In this document: piece by piece, positions 35,866-45,200 of the stretch | How the letters are laid out: every line of letters starts with the position of its first letter | How positions within the stretch are numbered: position 1 is the stretch's first letter | Source of the DNA: Modestobacter sp. VKM Ac-2977 | GTDB lineage: Bacteria; Actinomycetota; Actinomycetes; Mycobacteriales; Geodermatophilaceae | Length of the DNA: 64,000 bases | Direction: 5' to 3' | NCBI RefSeq assembly: GCF_026968045.1 | Contig: NZ_JAPVBQ010000003.1 | Coordinates: forward strand, 280,060-344,059 | Notes under the pieces: generated by a model | Database searches by the model: none | What the model was told of the DNA's origin: nothing | The model's input: only the letters and a program-made list of their open reading frames with translations | Made by a program: the position numbers and the translations under genes

Positions 35866-36686
35866 CCCTCACCGCCACCAGCTTCGACTGGGTGCGCCAG
35901 CTGGTGCACCGCGAGAGCGCGATCGTCCTGCAGCCCGGCAAGGAGTACCTGGTCGAGGCCCGGCTGCTGCCGATGGCCCAGCAGCGCGGCCTGTCCGGGG
36001 TCAGCGAGCTCGTCGAGTCCGTGCGCAGCCGGCCGGACCCGGCGACCACCCGGCGGATCGTCGAGGCGCTCACCACGAACGAGACGTCCTGGTTCCGCGA
36101 CGGCGACCCGTTCACCGCGCTGACCAGCACGGTGCTGCCGCAGCTGCTGGCCGCCCGCCGGCCCGACGAGCGGCTGCAGATCTGGTCGGCGGCCTGCTCC
36201 AGCGGGCAGGAGGCGTACACGATCGCCATGCTGCTGTCCGACGCGATGCCCAACGCCACCACCCGGGTGTCGATCACCGCGACCGACCTGTCCCAGAAGA
36301 TGGTGGAGCGCACCCGCGCCGGCCGGTTCAGCCAGCTGGAGGTCAACCGGGGGTTGCCCGCCACCATGCTGGTGCGGCACTTCACCCGCAGCGGGAACGA
36401 GTGGGAGATCGCCCCGGCGCTGCGCCGGATGATCACCGCGACCGAGTGCAACCTGGCCGCGCCGCTGCCCCGGATGGGCCCCTTCGACGTGGTCTACCTG
36501 CGCAACGTCCTCATCTACTTCGACCTGCCCACCAAGCAGGCGATCCTCACCCGAGTCCGCCAGCTCATGCGCCCCGACGGGTGGCTGTTCCTCGGTGCTG
36601 CGGAGACCACGCTCGGGGTCGACGAGAACTGGGAGCGGGTCGTCCTCGGCCGCGGCTCCGCCTACCGCCCGCGAAAGGGAGCCTGA
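35862..36686 (+). CDS. cheR: Chemotaxis methyltransferase CheR
   Basis: The 274-residue SAM-dependent enzyme methylates receptor glutamates. An N-terminal helical domain (~1-80) is followed by TNETSWFRDGDPF and the SAM-binding core (LQIWSAACSSGQEAYTIAML; VSITATDLSQ; FDVVYLRNVLIYF). It overlaps cheB (ATGA). Lack of a pentapeptide tether in the four receptors suggests CheR acts without tethering. Confidence 0.95.
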   Translation: MTLTATSFDWVRQLVHRESAIVLQPGKEYLVEARLLPMAQQRGLSGVSELVESVRSRPDPATTRRIVEALTTNETSWFRDGDPFTALTSTVLPQLLAARRPDERLQIWSAACSSGQEAYTIAMLLSDAMPNATTRVSITATDLSQKMVERTRAGRFSQLEVNRGLPATMLVRHFTRSGNEWEIAPALRRMITATECNLAAPLPRMGPFDVVYLRNVLIYFDLPTKQAILTRVRQLMRPDGWLFLGAAETTLGVDENWERVVLGRGSAYRPRKGA

Positions 36687-36688
36687 CC

Positions 36689-37084
36689 GTGCGAGCTCTG
36701 GTGATCGACGATTCCCGCGCCATGCGGCGCATCGTCGGCAGCATCCTCAAGGACTTCGGATACGAGGTGCGTGAGGCCGGAGACGGCCAGCAGGCCCTCG
36801 ACGCGCTGCAGGAGGGGAAGGCCGAGGGCTGGGTCCCCGACCTGTGCTGCATCGACTGGAACATGCCGGTGATGGACGGGCTGCAGTTCGTCATGGCGGT
36901 CCGCGCCAACCCCGACTTCCGCCAGGTGACGCTGATGATGGTCACCACGGAGAGCGAGACCGGCCAGATCGTCAAGGCGCTGGCCGCCGGTGCCCACGAG
37001 TACCTGATCAAGCCGTTCACCGCCGACGCGCTCCGCGACAAGCTGGCGCTGCTCGGCCTGCTCCCCGAGGAGGTGTCCGCGTGA
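36689..37084 (+). CDS. cheY: CheY-type response regulator 1
   Basis: This 131-residue stand-alone receiver has the acidic pair and phospho-Asp in IDWNMPVMDG, Thr in MMVTTESE, and Lys in YLIKPF. It starts at GTG 36689 three bases after cheR, and its stop overlaps cheX. It would carry the CheA signal to the flagellar switch or act as a phosphate sink; a second CheY lies two genes on. Confidence 0.93.
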   Translation: MRALVIDDSRAMRRIVGSILKDFGYEVREAGDGQQALDALQEGKAEGWVPDLCCIDWNMPVMDGLQFVMAVRANPDFRQVTLMMVTTESETGQIVKALAAGAHEYLIKPFTADALRDKLALLGLLPEEVSA

Positions 37085-37581
37085 CCCTGCAGGAAGCCCA
37101 GCCGATCAGCGCGCTGCTGGACCAGGAGACGGTGCAGAGCATCGCCGACGAGATCTGGCCGGCGCTGGTCGGTGACGGCGAGGCGTTCGTGCCCGTCCCG
37201 GTCGCACCGCCGGCCGAGGTGGTCAGCGCGTGGGTGACGATCAGCGGCCCGTGGGACGGCGCCGTCGTCCTCACCTGCGCGCCGGCCACCGCCGAGGCGC
37301 TCGCGGAGAGCGTCCTGATGACCCGGCCGCCCACGGTCGTGGACGACGAGGACGTCGCCGACGCGCTCGGCGAACTCGCCAACGTGCTCGGCGGCAACAT
37401 CAAGTCCGTCCTGCCGGGGCCCTCCAGCCTCGGCCTCCCCCAGATCGGTTCCGCGCCCACCACCGGGCGGCTGGACGACGTCTGCCGCGTCAACGGTCAG
37501 TGGCGCGGACAGAGCCTGACCATCACCGTGCAGGGCGCCACCGAGGCGCCGCACCCGAGCGGAACTGAGGTGCCGCAGTGA
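37081..37581 (+). CDS. cheX: CheX/CheC-like CheY-P phosphatase
   Basis: The 166-residue protein shows the CheC/CheX/FliY signature helix ALGELANVLGGNIKSVL with the catalytic E98 and N101 pair (ExxN). These enzymes dephosphorylate CheY. Start GTG 37081 overlaps the cheY1 stop (GTGA) and its end overlaps cheY2 (GTGA), so expression is tightly coupled. The C-terminal ~25 residues are polar and may be disordered. Confidence 0.8.
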   Translation: MTLQEAQPISALLDQETVQSIADEIWPALVGDGEAFVPVPVAPPAEVVSAWVTISGPWDGAVVLTCAPATAEALAESVLMTRPPTVVDDEDVADALGELANVLGGNIKSVLPGPSSLGLPQIGSAPTTGRLDDVCRVNGQWRGQSLTITVQGATEAPHPSGTEVPQ

Positions 37582-37940
37582 AGATCCTGGTGACCGACGA
37601 CAGCCGTGTCATGCGGCAGATCGTGATCCGCACCCTCCGGCAGGCGGGCTACGACGACCACGACATCGTCGAGGCCGTCGACGGACGCGACGCGTTCGAC
37701 AAGGTCGGGTCGGAGAAGCCCGACCTGGTGCTCTCGGACTGGAACATGCCCGAGATGACCGGCATCGAGTGCCTGGAGGCGCTGCGCGCCTCGGGCTCGC
37801 AGGTGCCCTTCGGCTTCGTGACCTCGGAGGGCTCGCCGGAGATGCGGGAGAAGGCGGCCAACGCCGGCGCCCTCTTCCTCATCGCCAAGCCGTTCAACGA
37901 GGACACGTTCAAGGAAGCCCTGGACGGGGTGATCGCATGA
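37578..37940 (+). CDS. cheY: CheY-type response regulator 2
   Basis: This 120-residue receiver has the conserved DD (VTDDSRVMRQIV), phospho-Asp in LSDWNMPEMTG, Ser/Thr in FVTSEGS and Lys in IAKPF. It overlaps cheX and the following CheX-like gene. It differs clearly in sequence from CheY1, so it is unlikely to be redundant. Confidence 0.93.
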   Translation: MKILVTDDSRVMRQIVIRTLRQAGYDDHDIVEAVDGRDAFDKVGSEKPDLVLSDWNMPEMTGIECLEALRASGSQVPFGFVTSEGSPEMREKAANAGALFLIAKPFNEDTFKEALDGVIA

Positions 37941-38422
37941 CCGCCCCCGCACCGGCGCTCCTGCCCAACCCCAAGGACGTCCGCGACCTGCTGGAGGGGC
38001 TGTTCGGCAAGGACGTCACCGTCGCCCCGGGCGACCCGGTGTCGCTCAACGACAAGCCGGCCGTCGCCGTCTACGTCGACCCGACGATGGCCACCACAGC
38101 CCTCTGCCTGGTCGACATCCGCCTCGCCGCCTGGCTGGCCGGGGCGCTGGCCCTGCTCCCCAAGGGCGGGCTCGAGGACGCCATCGACGAGGGTGAGCTC
38201 TCGGAGATGCACCTGGAGGTCGTCTACGAGGTGGTGAACGTGGCCGCCGCGCTGTTCAACGGCGGGGGCGTCAACCACTCGAAGCTCTACAAGCTGCACG
38301 CACCGGGGGAGTCGATCCCGGGGGACATCGCCGGCCTGGCTGCGGCGTTCAACCGGATCGACCTCAAGGTCGACGTGGCCGGCTACGGCTCGGGCAACAT
38401 GTCCATCGTGATGGCGCACTGA
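37937..38422 (+). CDS. Second CheX-like protein
   Basis: The 161-residue protein has a CheC/CheX-like fold signature around EVVYEVVNVAAALFNG, giving an ExxN pair (E98, N101) as in the first CheX. The rest differs and includes KLYKLHAPGESIPGDIAGL. It overlaps cheY2 by ATGA and is the last gene of the operon before a large terminator. It is probably a phosphatase or binding partner for CheY2. The assignment rests on the short motif and the repeated gene order, so it is moderate. Confidence 0.65.
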   Translation: MTAPAPALLPNPKDVRDLLEGLFGKDVTVAPGDPVSLNDKPAVAVYVDPTMATTALCLVDIRLAAWLAGALALLPKGGLEDAIDEGELSEMHLEVVYEVVNVAAALFNGGGVNHSKLYKLHAPGESIPGDIAGLAAAFNRIDLKVDVAGYGSGNMSIVMAH

Positions 38423-38447
38423 GCTCCACGTACGACCAGCAGGACCC

Positions 38448-38505
38448 GGACGACCAGGGGAGCGGGACCGGTGCGCGAGCACCGGACCCGCTCCCCTGGT
38501 CGTCC
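38448..38505 (+). terminator. Long terminator closing the chemotaxis region
   Basis: Outer arms of 19 bases (38448-38466 and 38487-38505) and inner arms of 7 bases (CCGGTGC/GCACCGG) are separated by one A-A mismatch and capped by a GCGA tetraloop. It lies 25 bases after the last stop. Confidence 0.82.
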
Positions 38506-38513
38506 GTCCGTGG

Positions 38514-39449
38514 TCAGCGACCGCGGGCGGCCGCCTCGCGCACCGCGTCGGTGATCGCCCGGATGCCCTCCGCCGTCCAGAGCAGGGAGTCGTGGTCGGT
38601 GCCGGGCACCTCGCGGGCGGTCACGTCGGCCTCGCCGAGCTGCATCGGCTCCAGCCGCACCTCGTCGTAGAGGCCGGGCACCTCGCCCTGCATGCCGCGG
38701 GTGGCCCAGAGCAGGGTCGCCGGCACCGGGAGGTCGGTGGTGGCCTCGAGCACCACCTGGTTGCGGAGCATGTCCGCGCCGTCGACCCGGACCGCCTCGT
38801 GCACCACCGCGCTGCGCAGCTCCGGGGGCGTGCCGGTGAGGTCGCGGACGAAGAACGCGGACACCGGCGGGTCGTCGACCCACCGGCCCACCGTCGGGTG
38901 CCCGGACCAGAAGTCCCGGACGGCGGGGAGGTCGGGGAACGTGCGGTCCAGCCGGTCCAGGGTCGGCCCGAGGAAGGCGCCGAGCATCGCGTCGGTGTCC
39001 GCGGCCGGCGGGACGGCGAAGGGCAGGCCGCCGTCGACCAGCACCAGCCCGTGCACCATGTCCCGCGCCACCCCGGCGGTGGCCAGCGCGGCGACGAACC
39101 CGCCCATCGAGTGGCCGACGAGCACGGTCGCGTCGGCCCCGGCCTGGGCGTCGGCGCCGAACCGGTCGAGCAGCGCGGCGAGGTCCGCGGCGTGCACGGA
39201 CAGGCCGTAGGGACCGGGGAGCCCGGCGCTGCCGGCCCGCCCCCGCAGGTCGGGGGCGACCACCTCGCACTCGCCGGCCAGGGCCGCCGCAACCGGTCCC
39301 CAGACCGCGGCGTTCCCGGTGATGCCGTGGACCAGCACGACCAGCGGGGCCCCCGGGGCGTCGGCCGCCCAGTACAGGGCGGCGAGCTCACCGCCCTCGA
39401 CCGGGACGGTGATCTCCTCGGGGGAGCGGACGTCGGGAGGGGTGCTCAC
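38514..39449 (-). CDS. Alpha/beta hydrolase
   Basis: The 311-residue alpha/beta-hydrolase-fold enzyme has an oxyanion segment VLVHGITGNAAVW, nucleophile elbow VGHSMGGFVAAL, a lid region with tryptophans, and the C-terminal catalytic His in VPGTDHDSLLW. I start it at GTG 39449 (VSTPPDVRSP). The frame runs back to ATG 39494, but that extension encodes the parS-like site (FHVQ), so it is probably not protein-coding. Ester or epoxide substrate unknown. Confidence 0.88.
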   Translation of the reverse strand: MSTPPDVRSPEEITVPVEGGELAALYWAADAPGAPLVVLVHGITGNAAVWGPVAAALAGECEVVAPDLRGRAGSAGLPGPYGLSVHAADLAALLDRFGADAQAGADATVLVGHSMGGFVAALATAGVARDMVHGLVLVDGGLPFAVPPAADTDAMLGAFLGPTLDRLDRTFPDLPAVRDFWSGHPTVGRWVDDPPVSAFFVRDLTGTPPELRSAVVHEAVRVDGADMLRNQVVLEATTDLPVPATLLWATRGMQGEVPGLYDEVRLEPMQLGEADVTAREVPGTDHDSLLWTAEGIRAITDAVREAAARGR

Positions 39450-39478
39450 CCGCGCCACCCTGCCGTCCCGGCGTCGAG

Positions 39479-39492
39479 GTTGCACGTGGAAC
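39479..39492. repeat. parS-like site (site 3)
   Basis: GTTGCACGTGGAAC, one position away from the perfect palindrome at sites 1 and 2. It lies between the hydrolase start and the end of the AAA ATPase gene. Confidence 0.65.
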
Positions 39493-39513
39493 ACGACTCG
39501 ATCGCGTGCGGGA

Positions 39514-40704
39514 CTACTCCGGGGCGTGCCGGAGCAGGTAGCGGCCGAAGTGCGGGACGGTGAAGGCGATCTGGCCGCGCTCGGCGGAGTAGACCAGGCC
39601 CTTCTTGATCAGTGAGTCGCGGGCGGGGGAGAGGGAGGCCGGCTTGCGACCGAGGGTGACCGCGACGTCGGAGGTGCCCACCGCGGCGCCGGTCGGGCCG
39701 CCGAGCTCGGCCATCGCGTGCATGTACTCCCGCTCGGCGGGGGTGGCCCGGTCGTAGCGGGAGCCGAAGAAGCCCACCGCGAGCTCGGCCTCGGCGGCCG
39801 GTGCGGCCATCGCCACGTCGTCGGCGGTGATCGGCGAGGCGGCGGCGACGTCCCAGGTGACCTTGCCGTAGGCCTGCACGAAGTAGGGGTAGCCGTCGGC
39901 GGCGGCGTAGAGGGCGTCCAGCGCAGCGGTGTCGAACTCGACGTCCTCCCGCTCGGCCGGCGCCAGCAGCGCCCGGTCGGCGGCGGGCCGGTCCAGCCGG
40001 TCGATCCTCAGGTAGCGGAACAGCCGTTCGGAGTAGCTCTTCGAGGCGCTCAGGACGGCGGGCAGGTGGGGGAGTCCGGCGCCGACGACGATCAGCGGCG
40101 AGCCCTGCTGGGAGAGCTCGTGGCAGGCGGCGCAGATCGCCGAGACGTCGTCGGTCTGCACGTCCTGCATCTCGTCGATGAACAGCGCCACGCCCTTGCC
40201 CACGTCGGCGGCGAGGCCGGCCACGTCGCTGAGCAGCTCGACCAGGTCGATCTCCATGTCGCCGGAGTCGGCACGGCCGGTGGTGGCCGGCACGTCGATG
40301 CCGGGCTGCCAGCGGTCGCGCACCTTCGCATCAGCAGGTGCCTGCCGCTGCGCGAAGGCCTTCAGCGTGCCCAGGACGGCGTCGGTGGACTCCTGGTCGG
40401 GGTGGCGCAGCTCGCGCAGCGCCATGTGCAGCGCGGCCGACAGCGGCCGGCGCAGCGACTGGTCCGGTCGGGCCTCGATCTTCCCGGTGCCCCAGCCGCG
40501 GGTGATCGCCGCGGAGCGCAGCTGGTTGAGCAGCACGGTCTTGCCGACACCCCGCAGCCCGGTGAGCACCAGGGAACGCTCCGGCCGCCCGCGCGCGATC
40601 CGTTCCAGGACGACGTCGAAGGCCGACAGCTCGGTGTCCCGGCCGGCCAGCTCGGGCGGGCGCTGGCCGGCGCCGGGGGCGTACGGGTTCCGGACGGGGT
40701 CCAT
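39514..40704 (-). CDS. AAA ATPase (ORC1/Cdc6-like fold) with C-terminal winged helix
   Basis: The 396-residue protein has Walker A GLRGVGKTVLLNQL near residue 52, Walker B VALFIDEMQDVQ near 170, a sensor-like VVGAGLPHLP, and a C-terminal winged-helix region (GRKPASLSPARDSLIKKGLVYSAERGQIAFTVPHFGRYLL). The opening RNPYAPGAGQRPPELAGRD is shared by a widespread but poorly studied actinobacterial family. The start is ATG 40704; TAGGGT lies seven bases upstream, suggesting a leaderless message. A long dyad (40740-40797) and an SOS box (40878-40893) lie upstream, hinting at damage-inducible control. DNA binding is inferred from the winged helix. Confidence 0.88.
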   Translation of the reverse strand: MDPVRNPYAPGAGQRPPELAGRDTELSAFDVVLERIARGRPERSLVLTGLRGVGKTVLLNQLRSAAITRGWGTGKIEARPDQSLRRPLSAALHMALRELRHPDQESTDAVLGTLKAFAQRQAPADAKVRDRWQPGIDVPATTGRADSGDMEIDLVELLSDVAGLAADVGKGVALFIDEMQDVQTDDVSAICAACHELSQQGSPLIVVGAGLPHLPAVLSASKSYSERLFRYLRIDRLDRPAADRALLAPAEREDVEFDTAALDALYAAADGYPYFVQAYGKVTWDVAAASPITADDVAMAAPAAEAELAVGFFGSRYDRATPAEREYMHAMAELGGPTGAAVGTSDVAVTLGRKPASLSPARDSLIKKGLVYSAERGQIAFTVPHFGRYLLRHAPE

Positions 40705-40739
40705 GTCGAGCACCCTATGCCGGTGTCTTGCTGTCGGGT

Positions 40740-40797
40740 TAGAGACCGTTAGACGACGGCATCGACCGCCGTCTCGACCTCCGTCTGACCGTCTCTA
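40740..40797. promoter_or_regulatory. Imperfect long dyad at the AAA ATPase promoter
   Basis: The arms 40740-40759 and 40778-40797 pair at 16 of 20 positions (TAGAGAC...AGACG type). The dyad abuts the predicted -35 region. Related TTAGACGA and GTCTAG words recur at 41826-41851. Confidence 0.4.
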
Positions 40798-40877
40798 GCA
40801 GTGATCCTAGACAGCGCGATACGGCGTCAGACGGACCTCGAGGAGTCGCGGCGACGGCGATGACGCTACCACGGTGT

Positions 40878-40893
40878 TCGAACGCGTGTTCGA
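40878..40893. promoter_or_regulatory. LexA SOS box
   Basis: TCGAACGCGTGTTCGA has both TCGAAC/GTTCGA half-sites of the actinobacterial SOS box with the proper 4-base spacer. It lies ~175 bases upstream of the AAA ATPase and just beyond the end of the VTT-family gene. Confidence 0.7.
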
Positions 40894-40908
40894 ACAGACC
40901 TCTTCTCG

Positions 40909-41643
40909 TCAGGCTTCCGGGCCGCCGGCGCCGGCCGGTCGCCGACGACGGTGGGTGGCCACCCCCAGGGCCACGAGGGCCACGGTGAGCGGGACCAGGC
41001 TCGCCAGCAGGGGGACCGCGCCGCGCCCGGCCGCGCCCACCGTCGCCCCGATCGACACGTGCAGCACGGTGCCCGGCACCAGGCCCAGTGCGGTGCCTGC
41101 CAGGTGGTCGCGCCACCGCATGCCGGACAGCCCGGCGGCGTAGCTGACCACGGTGAACGGCACGACCGGCGTGAGCCGGCCGATCAGCACGGCGACGAAC
41201 CCGCGCTCGGACAGCAGCGCGTCGGCCCGGGCCAGCCGCGGCCCGGCCAGCCGGGTGACCACCTCCCGGCCGAGCCGGCGGGCGAGCAGGAACCCGGCGG
41301 CGGCGCCGAGGACGCCACTGGTCAGCGCCAGGGCGAGGCCGCCCCAGAACCCGGCGAGGACGCCGGCGAGCAGGGAGAGCGCGGTGCGGGGGACCGGCGC
41401 GAGCGTGGCCACCGCCAGACCGGCGACGAGGGTCGCCCAGCCGAAGGGGCCGGCGTCGGCGAGCCAGTCGCGCAGGGTGGCGACGTCGGGGAGGTCGGCC
41501 GTGAGCGTGATGGCGCCACCGGCCACGACCAGGGTGACCAGCAGCAGGGCGCGACGCGCCGTCCGGGCGGGCAGTCGGCGCAGTCCGGCGGTCGGCCGAC
41601 GGGGGAGTGGCGCCACGGCTGGGTCCTGCGGCGGCGCGCTCAC
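40909..41643 (-). CDS. TVP38/TMEM64 (VTT/DedA superfamily) membrane protein
   Basis: The 244-residue membrane protein has about six hydrophobic helices and the VTT-domain signature GRLTPVVPFTVVSYAAGLSGMRWRDHL near residue 155, including the re-entrant FWGGLALALTSGVLGAAAGFLLARRLGR. Members help lipid scrambling or membrane homeostasis. It is on the same strand as the AAA ATPase, with a 204-base gap that holds the SOS box, so they are probably separate transcripts. Confidence 0.88.
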   Translation of the reverse strand: MSAPPQDPAVAPLPRRPTAGLRRLPARTARRALLLVTLVVAGGAITLTADLPDVATLRDWLADAGPFGWATLVAGLAVATLAPVPRTALSLLAGVLAGFWGGLALALTSGVLGAAAGFLLARRLGREVVTRLAGPRLARADALLSERGFVAVLIGRLTPVVPFTVVSYAAGLSGMRWRDHLAGTALGLVPGTVLHVSIGATVGAAGRGAVPLLASLVPLTVALVALGVATHRRRRPAGAGGPEA

Positions 41644-41852
41644 CGGCCCAGTCTCCCAGCGCAGCGCCCCGCCGGGGGGCGACTCCCGGCGGGGCGCGCG
41701 ATGACCGGTCCGGGCGGGCGCCTCGCGGCGACCGGACCGACTGCCCGGGACAACGAGCGGCAGACTCGGTGGTTCCCCACCGGATCGTGGGACATGCAGC
41801 TCTGTCGGGCCGTCTGCCGATGTCTAGCGACGACGCGAGAATCGGTTAGACG

Positions 41853-42287
41853 ATGGGAGTCCCGCCCATCGTGATCAGTGCGCGTTACCGTGCCGCCGTG
41901 GCCACGATCGGCAAGTTCGCCGTCCGCGTCGTCGTGCTCGCGGCGATCATCTTCGCCGTGACCCGGCTCGTCGAGGGGATCGAGGTGATCGGCAACCCGA
42001 CCGGCTTCTTCGGCGAGACCGGCACCTACCTCTGGGTCGCGCTGCTGTTCGCGCTGGTCAACTCCATCGTCGGGCCGATCGTCCGGCTGCTGGCGCTGCC
42101 GTTCGTGATCCTCACCCTGGGCCTGTTCCTGCTGGTGATCAACGCGGCGATGCTCGGCCTCACCGCGGCACTGTCCGACCGGTTCACCGTCGACGGCTTC
42201 CTGGCCGCCTTGTTCGGCGGGTTCCTCATCGCCCTCTTCAGCTGGATCGCCGAGCTGGTGCTGCCGTTGAAGGTGCGCGGCCACTAG
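41853..42287 (+). CDS. Phage holin family IV-like membrane protein
   Basis: The ~144-residue protein has four membrane helices and the holin-IV (PF04020-type) pattern: VVVLAAIIFAVTRLVEGIEV, YLWVALLFALVNSIVGPIVRLLALPFVILTLGLF, and a last helix FLAALFGGFLIALFSWIAELVL. Despite the name these are ordinary chromosomal proteins of Actinobacteria with unknown role. A leaderless start at GTG 41898 is possible because TACCGT lies six bases upstream; that would give 129 residues and begin VATIGKFAV. Confidence 0.85.
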   Translation: MGVPPIVISARYRAAVATIGKFAVRVVVLAAIIFAVTRLVEGIEVIGNPTGFFGETGTYLWVALLFALVNSIVGPIVRLLALPFVILTLGLFLLVINAAMLGLTAALSDRFTVDGFLAALFGGFLIALFSWIAELVLPLKVRGH

Positions 42288-42298
42288 CGTCGGTGAGC

Positions 42299-45200
42299 AT
42301 GGCTCGTCTGGGTTCGGAGTCCGAACGGTCCACGCGCATCCCGACCGGTCCGGGGGGCGACAGCGCCCAGGTCCCCCCGGGTGGCGGGACGGGTGACGCG
42401 CCCGTCGACAGCCCTGTCGACAGCCCTGTCGACATGGCCTCGCTGGAGGCGGCGCAGGAGGAGAAGCGGCGACTGTTGGACCGGGCGGCCACCGCGGCAC
42501 GCGGGCTGCTGACCGACCAGGGCGCCCTCCCGGCCGGCGTCCAGTCGGCCGACACCCCGGTGCTGCTGCACCGCTTCTACGCCGGCGAGCCGGCCGCGGA
42601 GGTGGTCGGCCACGACCCCGCGGACCTGGCTGCCCTCGCGCTGGGGCACCTCCGGCTGGCGGCCTCCCGCCGGCCGGGCACCCCGGTCGTCGACGTCCAC
42701 CGCACGGACGGCGGACGGGCCGTGCTCCGCGTCGTCGTCGACGACATGCCGTTCCTCGTCGACTCGGTGACCGCCGAGGTGACCCGGCAGGGCATCGCCC
42801 CCGACCACGTCGTGCACCCGGTCGTGGTCGTCCGGCGGGACGCCGACGGCGCGCTGGTCGCCTTCTGCGACAGCGCCGACGCCGCCACCTGCGGTGCCGA
42901 CGCGATCGCCGAGTCCTGGATGTCCGTCGTCCTCTCCGGGCAGGTCGACGAGGAGGCCGCCGCCGACCTGCTGGCCGGGATCGGTGCGGTGCTCGACGAC
43001 GTCCGCCGCTCGCACACCGACGCCGACGCCCTGGCCGGGCGGGCCGGGGAGATCGCCGACGCGCTGGACCGCCTGCCGGCGCCCGAGGACGCCGGCCACC
43101 CCGCCGACGACCCGGCCGAGGCCGCAGCACTGCTCCGCTGGCTGACCCGGGGCAACTTCCTCTTCCTCGGCGCCCGCACCGTCGAGCTGGTCGGGGACGC
43201 CGCCGAGCCGGCGGTCGACGTGGTCGCCGGCTCCGAGCTCGGCGTGCTGCGCAGCTCCCCCGCGCGAGCCACCTCGGTGGCGCCGGCCGCGCTGGCCGCA
43301 CCCGGCGCGGTGGCCGCCCGCCGGGTCCGGATCACCAAGGGCGACGCCCGGTCCACCGTGCAGCGCCCCGCCTGGCTGGACCTGGTCGTCGTCGACCTGC
43401 CCAGCGACTCGCCGGGCAGCCGGGGCCGTCAGCACCTCCTGGTGGGCCTGTTCCCGAACGAGGCGTACACCAGCAGCGTCCGGGACGTGCCGCTGGTCCG
43501 GCGGACCGCCGACGCCGTGCTGGCGCGCTCAGGGGTGCCCGCCGACAGCCACTCGGGCAAGCAGCTGCTCGACGTCCTGGAGACCTATCCGCGCGACGAG
43601 CTGCTGCAGGTCGACGTCGACGAGCTGCTGCCGGTGGCGCTGGCCGTGCTGCACCTGCGGGAGCGCCGACAGACCCGGTTGTTCCTGCGCCGCGACCCGT
43701 TCGGCCGGTTCTTCTCCGCCCTCGTCTACCTGCCGCGCGACCGGTACACCACGCAGGTCCGGCTGACCATGCAGCGCCTCCTGCTGGAACACCTGGGCGG
43801 CACCCACGTCGAGTTCACGGTCCGGTCCAGCGAGTCGGTGCTCACCCGCCTGCACTTCGTCGTCCGGGTGCCGGTGAGCCGGCGGGGTGGCGCGTCGCTG
43901 CCCGACGTCGACGTGCCGGCTCTGGAGGCGGCGCTGGCAGCGGCGGCCCGCAGCTGGACCGACGACCTGGCCGAGGCCCTGGCCGCGCGGCACGGGAGCG
44001 ACGCGCCCCGGCTGCTGGCCCGGGTCGCGGACGCCTTCCCCGCGGCCTACCAGGAGGAGTTCCCGGCGCAGGTCGCCGTGGAGGACCTCGCGCGGCTGGA
44101 CCGGCTGGCCCCCGGTGGGCTGGACCTGCGGTTGCGGGCGCCGGCCGGCCCGGAAGGGGAGCGCCGGCTGACCGTGTACCGGGTGGGGGAGCGGCTGCTG
44201 CTGTCCGACGTGCTGCCGGTGCTGCAGCACATGGGCGTCGACGTGCTCGACGAGCGGCCCTACGAGATCGACCGGATCGGCGCCCCGCTGGCCTGGGTGT
44301 ACGACTTCGGCCTGGCGTCGCCGACCGTCGAGGTGCCCTTCGCCGGCACGCTGCCCGAGCGCTTCACCGACACGATCACCGCCGTCTGGGCCGGCCGCGC
44401 GGAGGACGACGCCCTCAACTCCCTGGTGCTGCTGGCCGGGCTGACCTGGCGGCAGGTGGCCGTGCTGCGCGCCTACGTGCAGTGGCTGCGCCAGGGTGGG
44501 CTGCCCTTCGGCCAGTCCTACGTGCAGGAGACGCTCGCCGCGCACCCGGGGATCGTGGCCCGGCTGGTCGCGCTGTTCGAGACCCGGTTCCACCCCGACC
44601 GGTCGGCGGGCCGCGAGGCGCGCACCACCGCCCTGGTCGAGTCGCTGACCGCGGCGATCGGCGAGGTGGCCTCCCTGGACGCCGACCGGGTCCTGTCCTC
44701 GCTGCTGGCCGCCGTCCGGGCGACCCTGCGGACGACGGCGTACACGGCCGGCGTCTTCACCGAGGGCGCCCCGCTGGCGCTCAAGCTGGACCCCTCCGCC
44801 GTCCCGGACCTGCCCGAGCCCCGGCCGGCGCGCGAGGTGTGGGTCAGCTCGCCGCAGGTGCTCGGTGTGCACCTGCGCTTCGGTGCGGTGGCCCGCGGCG
44901 GGCTGCGCTGGAGCGACCGGCGGGAGGACCTGCGCACCGAGGTGCTCGGCCTGGTCAAGGCGCAGACGGTGAAGAACACCGTGATCGTGCCGACCGGGGC
45001 CAAGGGCGGCTTCGTGGTGCTGCGGGGACCGGGCGAGGGCGCCTCCCGCGACGAGGTGCTCGCCGAGGGCAAGGCTCGCTACACCCAGTTCATCGGTGCG
45101 CTGCTGGCGCTCACCGACAACCTGGTCGAGGGAACCGTGGTCCCGCCGGAGCGGGTCGTCCGGCACGACGGCGACGACACCTACCTGGTGGTCGCCGCGG

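Noticed and set aside
39450-39494. N-terminal extension of the hydrolase starting MFHVQ
   Set aside because: The extension is the translation of the parS-like element; the fold starts after GTG 39449.
42404-42432. 12-base tandem repeat in gdh as a regulatory element
   Set aside because: It lies within the poorly conserved N-terminal tail and simply encodes PVDS repeats.
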